Part shown: piece after piece, positions 1-5,334 of the stretch
Position numbering within the stretch: the first letter of the stretch is position 1
Layout of the letters: every line of letters begins with the position of its first letter
NCBI GenBank assembly: GCA_029570245.1
Contig: JAKQSH010000253.1
Span: 1 to 5,334 of the forward strand
Source: Deltaproteobacteria bacterium
Lineage (GTDB): Bacteria; Myxococcota_A; SURF-8
DNA length: 5,334 nt
Reading direction: 5' to 3'
The notes under the pieces: generated by a model
The model's input: the letters and a program-made list of their open reading frames with translations, nothing else
Databases searched by the model: none
Told to the model about the DNA's origin: nothing
Position numbers and translations under genes: made by a program

Positions 1-1
1 A

Positions 2-1534
2 ATCATGGCCGGCATCGACCAGGATTTTCAGGGGCATGCCGAAATCACTAAAGGTTACCGCGCCGGCATAGTGCTTCAGGAACCCGATCTGGACGAAGAC
101 TTGACGGTAAAACAGACACTTGAGCTGGCTTTTGCCGAAACCATGCGGCTTATGGACGAATATAACGCCATAACCGCAAGAATGGCAGAGCCTATGGACG
201 ACGACGAAATGCAGAAGGCTATGGATCGCCTGGGCGAATTACAGGACAAGCTCGATTCCGCCGATGCCTGGGACATCGACCAGCTTATAGCCAAAGCCAG
301 TGATGCTCTATGTCTGCCCGGCGATGATCGCGTTATCGGCACTCTCAGCGGTGGCGAACGCAGACGAGTCGCGCTGTGCAAAGTGTTGCTCGAAAAGCCG
401 GACCTGCTGCTTCTGGACGAGCCTACAAACCATCTCGACGCCGAAACTGTCGATTGGCTTGAAGCTCAGCTCAAGGAATATCCGGGCACAGTCATTGTCG
501 TCACGCATGACCGCTATTTCCTCGACAACATTACGCGCTGGATACTCGAAATAGAAGGCGGTCACGGTATTCCGTGGGAAGGCAATTATTCCAGCTGGCT
601 GGAGCAGAAACTGGCGAAACTGGCCGCCGCCGAGAAAAAAGATTCGCCGCGTCGGCGCGCCATGGAGCGCGAACTTGCATGGATTCACATGAGCAATCAG
701 AATCGCTCAGAGCTTTCTCGTTCACGTCTGGCCGAATTTGAGAAACTGATTGCCGAGGAAGCCGAGGACCGCTCAGGCGACGGCGGCGTCATTCAGATCG
801 CGCCGGGGCCTAAACTGGGCGACAAGGTGGTTGTTGCTGATGGCCTTGGAAAATCATTCGACGAAAAACTTTTTGAGAATGTTTCTTTTATTGCCCCCAA
901 AGGCGCAATCGTCGGGCTCATCGGGCCGAACGGCACCGGAAAGACGACTCTGTTCCGCAGCATAATCGGCGAAGAAAAGCCGGATTCCGGCAGTATCGAA
1001 ATCGGCGACAGCGTCAAGTTCGCCTATGTCGATCAGGGGCGTACTCAAATGGAACATGGCGTCAGTCTGCTTAAGGCGCTTAACGGCGATTCCGAAGAAG
1101 TTACGCTCGGCAAGCGCACCGTTCCAGTGCGGCAGTATCTTTCGTGGTTCGGTTTCAAAGGAGCAGATCAACAGAAAACCGTCGATCAGCTTTCGGGTGG
1201 AGAGCGAAACCGTTTTCATCTGGCAAAAACTCTCAAGGTCGGCGGCAATGTGCTGCTGCTGGACGAACCTACAAACGACCTTGATGTAAATACGCTGCGC
1301 ATGCTCGAAAACGCACTGCTTGATTTCAGTGGCAGCGTTATGGTTATCAGTCACGATCGTTTCTTTCTCGATCGCATATGCACACATCTGCTTGTGTTCG
1401 AAGGCGGCGGACAGGTGCGCTGGTTTACCGGCAATTACCGTGATTACGAAGACTGGCGCGTCAGGGAACTGGGTGATGCCTATGCCAACCGCCGTAAGCG
1501 TTATCGTGCCGTGGCCGCAGGAAAAAACCGCTGA
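2..1534 (+). CDS. ettA: Energy-dependent translational throttle protein EttA (ABC-F ATPase), 5'-truncated by window edge
   Basis: This is a soluble ABC-F ATPase that binds the ribosomal E site and gates the first elongation steps according to ATP/ADP. The reading frame is already open at base 2 (Ile), and the Ile-Met-Ala-Gly-Ile-Asp stretch matches the segment just after the first Walker A in EttA. The Met at base 5 is therefore internal, and the true start lies left of the window. Counting from that Met, domain 1 has signature LSGGERRR (114-121), Walker B with DEPTNHLD (138-145, catalytic Glu139) and switch His168. The inserted arm spans roughly 48-92. The linker bearing the P-site tRNA interaction motif spans roughly 200-265. 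Domain 2 has Walker A GPNGTGKT (307-314), LSGGERNR (396-403), DEPTNDLD (420-427, Glu421) and His450. The two catalytic Glu are 282 residues apart, as recalled for E. coli EttA (E188, E470), so about 49 residues are missing and the full protein would be about 558 aa. Tip residues of the tRNA motif are unusual (see findings). The assignment to EttA rather than Uup or another ABC-F protein is strong. Confidence 0.95.
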   Translation: MMAGIDQDFQGHAEITKGYRAGIVLQEPDLDEDLTVKQTLELAFAETMRLMDEYNAITARMAEPMDDDEMQKAMDRLGELQDKLDSADAWDIDQLIAKASDALCLPGDDRVIGTLSGGERRRVALCKVLLEKPDLLLLDEPTNHLDAETVDWLEAQLKEYPGTVIVVTHDRYFLDNITRWILEIEGGHGIPWEGNYSSWLEQKLAKLAAAEKKDSPRRRAMERELAWIHMSNQNRSELSRSRLAEFEKLIAEEAEDRSGDGGVIQIAPGPKLGDKVVVADGLGKSFDEKLFENVSFIAPKGAIVGLIGPNGTGKTTLFRSIIGEEKPDSGSIEIGDSVKFAYVDQGRTQMEHGVSLLKALNGDSEEVTLGKRTVPVRQYLSWFGFKGADQQKTVDQLSGGERNRFHLAKTLKVGGNVLLLDEPTNDLDVNTLRMLENALLDFSGSVMVISHDRFFLDRICTHLLVFEGGGQVRWFTGNYRDYEDWRVRELGDAYANRRKRYRAVAAGKNR

Positions 1535-1604
1535 TCGGTCGCTCTTGAAAAAGATTCATATTTCGTGCTAGTCTGACTCTGGTTTTTCAGAACGGATATT
1601 CTCT
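1535..1604 (+). promoter_or_regulatory. Intergenic gap with a possible sigma-70-type promoter for the ubiB-like gene
   Basis: This 70-bp gap is the only real spacer between complete genes here. TTGAAA at 1545-1550 resembles a -35 box. After 18 bp, TAGTCT at 1569-1574 is preceded by TG at 1566-1567, giving an extended -10 of modest quality (first, second and last bases match TATAAT). Transcription would then start near 1581, leaving a leader of about 24 nt before the ATG at 1605. A short inverted repeat, AGTC-T-GACT (1570-1578), overlaps the -10 box and could be chance. I see no GC-rich hairpin followed by a T run, so readthrough from ettA is also possible. The call rests on pattern only. Confidence 0.3.
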
Positions 1605-3242
1605 ATGGGAATGGACCAGACTTTTAAAAATATCCAGCGTCTAAGCCAGATCGCCGGAGTCTTCGGGGCTCACGGCTTCTCGCAGATTATGAAACAGATC
1701 GGCCTGCTGAAGCTGGTGAAGATTGAAAATCGCCCCGACAGCAGCGCCGATCGTTCTGCAGCGGTGCGCCTGCGCATGGCTTTTGACGAACTTGGCCCGA
1801 CTTTCATTAAGCTGGGACAGATGCTTTCGTTGCGTTCCGATCTTCTGCCGCATGAGTTTATTACCGAATTCAAAAAACTTCAGGACGACGCCAGCCCATT
1901 CCCGATTTCCGAAGTGCGCCGTCAGATTGAAAAAGAACTTGAATGCGGCATTGAAGATTTTTGCGAATCGTTTGACGAAAATCCAATCGGGGCGGCTTCA
2001 CTGGCTCAAGTGCACCGTGCACACCTCAAAAGCGGTGAAGATGTCGTCATCAAAGTCAGACGTCCGGGAATAGAAGACCAGATCGACGCCGACCTTTCCA
2101 TATTGTACACCATCGCCCGCATGCTCGGCCGCTACCTGCCTCTTACGGCTGTAGTCGATCCGCTTGATGTTGTGGACGAATTCGCCCGTTCAATCAGGCA
2201 GGAGCTGGATTTCGCCGGTGAGGCCGGAAATCTTGAGCGGTTTTCTAAAAATTTCGCGGACGATGAAAAAGTGCATTTCCCGCAGGTTTTCTGGAAATAT
2301 ACCGGGCGACGCGTTCTGACCATGAGTTACATTGATGGCGTTTGTCTTAAAAACATAGAACGTCTGGACGAGCTCGGAATCGACAAGAAAGCTCTGGGGC
2401 GTCTCGGCGCGCGAACTTTTATGAAAATGATCTTCATCGACGGTTTCTTCCACGGCGACATCCACGGCGGCAACATTTTTGCCATGAAAGACAACTCCAT
2501 CGGCATAATAGACTGCGGAATAGTCGGCAAACTCGACCGTCATATCGTGGCTCAGACAGCTTCAATATTCGTCTCTCTGCTTACGCGTGACTTCGATTCG
2601 GTGGCGCGCGTCTTCATTGACCTGGGCGGCGCGAAGAGCGGCGTCAACGAACGCGAGTTCGCACGCGATCTGCGCGGCGTCATTGAACCTCTGATGGGGC
2701 TGTCCCTGAAAGACATCAACAGCGGCGAAGTGTTTTTCAGGCTGACTCAGATGGCGCTTAAACATCGCGTGCGCCTGCCACGCGAAACACTGCTGCTTGC
2801 CCGCTCGATATCCAGCATGGAAAGCATCGGGCGCGAGCTTGACCCGGATTTCGATGCAATGTCCGTCGGTAGAGAGTTTGCCGGAAACGTTATTGCCGAG
2901 AGATACAGCCCGCAGAATATCGCCTCCGATTTCGTGCAGATCGGGCGCGATCTTACCACGCTCGGCCGCAACATGCCCAAGCAGCTGGAAAGTTTTCTGC
3001 GCCGACTGGAGCGCGACGAACTGGCTTTCGATCTTCGCGTGCGCGACATCAACACCTGGAAACTTCTTGACCGCATCGGAACCCGTATCGCCATGGCCGT
3101 TCTTTTTGTCGGCGGCCTCATTACAATCTCGCTCAATACCGACAAGCCTTTCAGCATGACGGATTTTCTGGGATACCTTACTGTCATGGGCAGTCTTGGC
3201 TGCTTCGTCTTTTCCGTAATTAAAGGCAAGGACAGACCGTGA
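1605..3242 (+). CDS. ubiB: UbiB/ABC1/AarF-family atypical kinase-like protein with two C-terminal membrane helices
   Basis: The protein has 545 aa, the usual length for UbiB. Members are protein-kinase-like ATPases needed for ubiquinone (COQ) biosynthesis and lipid homeostasis. Visible motifs in order: the family KxGQ signature as FIKLGQ (Lys69, Gly71, Gln72) followed by LSLRSDLLP; the alanine-rich loop in place of the Gly-rich loop, IGAASLAQVH (128-137); the ATP-site lysine in VVIKVRRPG (Lys150); the ELD form of ExD (200-202); the catalytic loop HGDIHGGN (283-290); and the metal-binding IDCG (Asp303), the form also seen in E. coli UbiB instead of DFG. Two hydrophobic helices near 494-511 and 521-539 should anchor it in the inner membrane. 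The start at 1605 has a weak AACGGA ribosome site 8 nt upstream; an alternative Met lies at 1611. The stop overlaps the next gene, implying translational coupling. The catalytic loop departs from the usual HADxHPGN (see findings). Family membership is near certain. A role in ubiquinone rather than another quinone or lipid is inferred, since no other quinone gene is present in the window. Confidence 0.93.
   Translation: MGMDQTFKNIQRLSQIAGVFGAHGFSQIMKQIGLLKLVKIENRPDSSADRSAAVRLRMAFDELGPTFIKLGQMLSLRSDLLPHEFITEFKKLQDDASPFPISEVRRQIEKELECGIEDFCESFDENPIGAASLAQVHRAHLKSGEDVVIKVRRPGIEDQIDADLSILYTIARMLGRYLPLTAVVDPLDVVDEFARSIRQELDFAGEAGNLERFSKNFADDEKVHFPQVFWKYTGRRVLTMSYIDGVCLKNIERLDELGIDKKALGRLGARTFMKMIFIDGFFHGDIHGGNIFAMKDNSIGIIDCGIVGKLDRHIVAQTASIFVSLLTRDFDSVARVFIDLGGAKSGVNEREFARDLRGVIEPLMGLSLKDINSGEVFFRLTQMALKHRVRLPRETLLLARSISSMESIGRELDPDFDAMSVGREFAGNVIAERYSPQNIASDFVQIGRDLTTLGRNMPKQLESFLRRLERDELAFDLRVRDINTWKLLDRIGTRIAMAVLFVGGLITISLNTDKPFSMTDFLGYLTVMGSLGCFVFSVIKGKDRP
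3228..3232 (+). promoter_or_regulatory. Ribosome binding site for the dgt-like gene, inside the end of the ubiB-like gene
   Basis: AAGGA lies inside the last codons of the ubiB-like gene. It is 9 nt from ATG 3242 and 6 nt from GTG 3239. Both spacings are workable, so the site does not decide the start. ATG 3242 gives a 1-base TGATG overlap with the upstream stop, while GTG 3239 gives a 4-base GTGA overlap. Either arrangement is typical of stop-start translational coupling. Confidence 0.55.
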
Positions 3243-4324
3243 TGAAGCTCGACTTATGTAGAACTGCACCCTATTCGGCAGGTGAATCATCGGGTAGATT
3301 TTATTCTGAAGCGCCTGATCCGTATCGCAACGATTATCAGCGTGATGTGGGGCGCATTGTTCACTCCAAGGCGTTCCGGCGTCTGGCCTTTAAAACGCAG
3401 GTGCTTTCTCCGAGCGAGGGCGATCACTATCGCTCGCGACTCTCTCATACGCTCGAATGTACGCAGATGGCGCGCGCCATTGCCCGCCGCCTGGGATTGA
3501 ATGAAACGCTTACCGAAGCCGTGGCGCTGGCCCATGACTTGGGGCACCCGCCATTCGGACATCAGGGCGAGGAAGTGCTTGACCGCCTGATGAAGTCTTT
3601 CGGCGGTTTCGATCACAATTTGCAGAACATTCGCATCGTCACGCTGCTTGAAGAGAAATCCAGCGCTTATCCGGGGCTTAATCTTACATTCGAAACTCTG
3701 GCCGGAATTGCGAAATCGAAGAACGCCAAGGCTTTTCTTATGGAGCGTTACGGTTTATCTGCGGATGGTTTGACTCAGAATTGCGAAGCATGGGTGGCGG
3801 ACCTTTCCGACGAACTGGCTTACACCACACACGACTTTGACGATTATCTGCGTTATCACGATTTTAGCACCGATGAAATACGCGCCATTGATCTCGAAAT
3901 GGTTCAGGAGGCTGTCCCGGAAGAAGATTGTAACGCAAAAATCATGGCGCGCATGTGCGTGCGCAATATGGTCAACAGGCTTGTTACCGAAGTAATCGAA
4001 CATTCCGTTAATCGCATTGAAGCGCTTTCGGATGAACAATTGACGGATATTCCGACCGTGCGGGCCTGCATCGACCTGCCTGATGACACCAAGCGTAAAT
4101 TCCGCAAGCTGGAGGCTTATCTCAACGAGCGCATGTATCGAGACAGCAACCTTAAAGCTGAAGCTCTACAGGGAGCGCGCAGCATAGAAATGCTGTTCAT
4201 GCGTCTGGCTGCAGAAAGGAAGCTTGCCGGAGACGACCGCGAAGCTTATCTTGAACTGTGTGATTACATTGCCGGAATGACCGACAGATTCCTGCTGCAT
4301 AAATTCAACCCGGATATTTATTGA
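3242..4324 (+). CDS. dgt: Deoxyguanosinetriphosphate triphosphohydrolase-like protein (HD-domain dNTPase)
   Basis: This is a cytosolic metal-dependent enzyme of the Dgt family, expected to cleave dGTP and possibly other dNTPs to deoxynucleoside and triphosphate. It has 360 aa from ATG 3242, or 361 from GTG 3239, close to the short (type 2) class of dGTPase-like proteins and shorter than E. coli Dgt. Counting from ATG 3242, the N-terminal family block HSKAFRRL starts at residue 41, GDHYRSRLSHTLE follows (metal His69), then AHDLGHPPFGHQGE with the HD pair His98-Asp99 and His102/His107. FDHNLQ (around 123-128) matches the conserved active-site block, and NLTFETLAGI follows. DELAY (Asp190) supplies the fourth metal ligand by alignment with the SAMHD1-type fold, and HDFDD is at 197-201. 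All HD ligands are present, so the enzyme should be active. The gene overlaps the ubiB-like stop and is followed after 29 bp by an amidohydrolase, fitting an operon. Nucleotide preference and any allosteric dNTP activation cannot be read from the sequence. Confidence 0.95.
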   Translation: MKLDLCRTAPYSAGESSGRFYSEAPDPYRNDYQRDVGRIVHSKAFRRLAFKTQVLSPSEGDHYRSRLSHTLECTQMARAIARRLGLNETLTEAVALAHDLGHPPFGHQGEEVLDRLMKSFGGFDHNLQNIRIVTLLEEKSSAYPGLNLTFETLAGIAKSKNAKAFLMERYGLSADGLTQNCEAWVADLSDELAYTTHDFDDYLRYHDFSTDEIRAIDLEMVQEAVPEEDCNAKIMARMCVRNMVNRLVTEVIEHSVNRIEALSDEQLTDIPTVRACIDLPDDTKRKFRKLEAYLNERMYRDSNLKAEALQGARSIEMLFMRLAAERKLAGDDREAYLELCDYIAGMTDRFLLHKFNPDIY

Positions 4325-4353
4325 TAATTATGACTGAAGTTGAAGAATAAAAT

Positions 4354-5334
4354 ATGAACGAAAAAGTGAAATTTATTCGTGCCCGCTACATGATTACTCT
4401 GGCCGGCGCAAATCCTGAAGAAACAATTGAAGATGCTTTCATTCTTGTTGACGGTGAAAACATCGTTGAGGCCGGACGCTACGAAACCGCTGTCTGGCGC
4501 AGGGTGAAAGAAAAATACTGCGACGGAGTTTTCGTTTTCGGAGCAGAAGAAGGGCAGGGCGATCCGCCGCTGCTGGATGTGGCTCTTCTTCCTGCTTTTG
4601 TCAAAGCGCATGGTCACGACCACGAGTCTCTGATAATCGGCTTCGCGCGTGACGAAAAACTCACAGAATGGCTCGATCATTCGGTGCATCCATACAGCCG
4701 CTTTGTAGAAGACAGTGAAGACATATTGCGCGAAGAACTGGGCTGTTCACCTTATCTCGCAGCCTACAGACATTCGCGCCTGAACGATATTTATTACGGC
4801 ATCACGGCTGCTTTAAGCCACAACTGCGATTACGCCAAGTACCGCATCGACGACATGCACAGAGCGAATCTGGAGGCCGCGACTTCAATGGTGATAGCCA
4901 TCGGCAGCCAGGACCGCTTTTACGATACCCGCATTCTGGATACGCCGGAAATCGCGCTGCGGCGAATGGATGCAGCATTCGAAAAATATGGCGGCGGCGC
5001 ACGCTTCCGCTGCATTCCAGGCCCCGATCAGCTTTTCTCCAACAGCCGTGCTCTGCTTGTTCCGCTCAAACAATGGGCCGACCGTCACGGAACTCTCATT
5101 CATGTTCACAGTTCGGAAGAGCCTGCCACTACTGCATGGTTTGCCCGTGAGGTTGAGCCGGGCTTGACGCCGGTTGAATATGCCGACAGCATCGGTTTCA
5201 TGGACGACAACGTCATTCTGGCTCACCAGGTCAACTGCGGCCCGCGAGACGTTGACATTATAGCTGCGCGTGGTGCGGCTGTGGTGCATAATCCACTGGC
5301 CAACACCATTCTCGGTTCCGGCATGCCGCCGTTG
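4354..5334 (+). CDS. Amidohydrolase-superfamily metal-dependent hydrolase/deaminase, 3'-truncated by window edge
   Basis: The frame is open from ATG 4354 to the last base, giving 327 codons with no stop; the C-terminus is missing. The fold is that of cytosolic TIM-barrel enzymes such as the SsnA, guanine deaminase, AtzA/TrzA and MTA/SAH deaminase group. An N-terminal beta-sandwich part (about 1-75, with EDAFILVDGENIVEAGR) leads into LPAFVKAHGHDHES, where His86 and His88 form the HxH metal motif and His90 is extra. Next come YYGITAALSH, the third metal region HVHSSEE (His250 or His252, with Glu255/Glu256 as candidate acid-base residues), LAHQVN (His291) and VVHNPLANTILGSG (His312), the counterpart of the usual HCPxSNxxLG. 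The late metal-binding Asp should lie beyond the window. A weak GAAGAA ribosome site (4342-4347) precedes the start. No signal peptide is visible. The 29-bp gap after dgt suggests co-transcription and perhaps a nucleoside or nucleobase substrate. The substrate is unknown, and I do not recognise a specific named subfamily. Confidence 0.88.
   Translation, partial: MNEKVKFIRARYMITLAGANPEETIEDAFILVDGENIVEAGRYETAVWRRVKEKYCDGVFVFGAEEGQGDPPLLDVALLPAFVKAHGHDHESLIIGFARDEKLTEWLDHSVHPYSRFVEDSEDILREELGCSPYLAAYRHSRLNDIYYGITAALSHNCDYAKYRIDDMHRANLEAATSMVIAIGSQDRFYDTRILDTPEIALRRMDAAFEKYGGGARFRCIPGPDQLFSNSRALLVPLKQWADRHGTLIHVHSSEEPATTAWFAREVEPGLTPVEYADSIGFMDDNVILAHQVNCGPRDVDIIAARGAAVVHNPLANTILGSGMPPL

Noticed and set aside
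5..7. ATG at base 5 as the start of the ABC-F gene
   Set aside because: The open frame continues to the left edge, and the protein would lack the first Walker A; the residues here match an internal EttA segment just after that motif.
854..1387. A 177-codon open frame on the minus strand inside ettA
   Set aside because: It is fully contained opposite the second ATPase domain of EttA and mirrors its motifs in reverse; there is no independent support.
1579..1594. Possible hairpin TCTG-loop-CAGA before the ubiB-like gene as a terminator for ettA
   Set aside because: The stem has only about four pairs and the T run is in the loop, not after the stem, so it does not look like an intrinsic terminator.
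2511..2519. Asp-Cys-Gly in place of the kinase Asp-Phe-Gly motif in the UbiB-like protein
   Set aside because: E. coli UbiB, as I recall it, has the same Ile-Asp-Cys-Gly-Ile-Val-Gly sequence, so this is a normal UbiB-clade feature and not a defect.
2562..3290. A 242-codon open frame on the minus strand, antisense to the ubiB-like gene and the start of dgt
   Set aside because: It lies opposite clearly conserved coding sequence, shows no recognisable domain, and is low in convincing protein features; it is a shadow of the codon pattern on the plus strand.
4348..4353. TAAAAT as a -10 box for the amidohydrolase
   Set aside because: It abuts the ATG, leaving no room for a leader, and the nearest -35-like TTGATA at 4321 is 21 bp away; it is more likely AT-rich spacer.
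4885..5289. A 134-codon open frame on the minus strand within the last gene, plus a 65-codon plus-strand frame at 4970-5167
   Set aside because: Both overlap the amidohydrolase frame, which carries recognisable HxH and HNPxxN family motifs and is the real gene.

Overview
The window is a dense, all-plus-strand stretch of an ordinary bacterial chromosome. It carries four genes in a row: the 3' part of ettA (ABC-F translation factor), a complete ubiB-like atypical kinase gene, a complete dgt-like dNTP triphosphohydrolase gene, and the 5' part of an amidohydrolase-superfamily gene that runs off the right edge. No RNA gene, mobile element, CRISPR array, long repeat or convincing terminator is visible. 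Base composition is balanced to slightly GC-rich and looks uniform, so nothing suggests recent transfer.

Layout: bases 1-1534 hold EttA, lacking about its first 49 residues (including the first Walker A), which lie left of the window. Bases 1535-1604 form the only sizeable intergenic gap (70 bp) and contain a possible sigma-70-type promoter. Bases 1605-3242 encode the UbiB-family protein, which ends in two membrane helices. Its stop codon overlaps the start of the dGTPase-like gene (3242-4324). After 29 bp the amidohydrolase begins at 4354 and stays open to base 5334. The last three genes look like one transcription unit.

Organism: the UbiB-type kinase, with the IDCG form of the metal-binding motif also found in E. 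coli UbiB, together with an EttA collinear with the E. coli protein, suggests a Gram-negative, quinone-using bacterium. The sequence does not settle the phylum. My loose impression is a deep-branching Gram-negative group (for example delta-proteobacterial or PVC-like), held with low confidence.

How the genes work together: EttA gates early translation elongation by cellular energy state. The UbiB-like protein supports isoprenoid-quinone biosynthesis or lipid homeostasis at the membrane. The Dgt-like enzyme removes triphosphate from dNTPs. The amidohydrolase probably deaminates or hydrolyses a small ring compound. Only the last two suggest a shared pathway (deoxynucleotide to nucleoside or base to deaminated base), and that is inference. 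I see no strong sign of a new defence or mobile system. The points most worth a second look are the unusual catalytic loop of the UbiB protein, the altered P-site tRNA motif of EttA, and the unassigned amidohydrolase with its His-Gly-His-Asp-His motif next to dgt.
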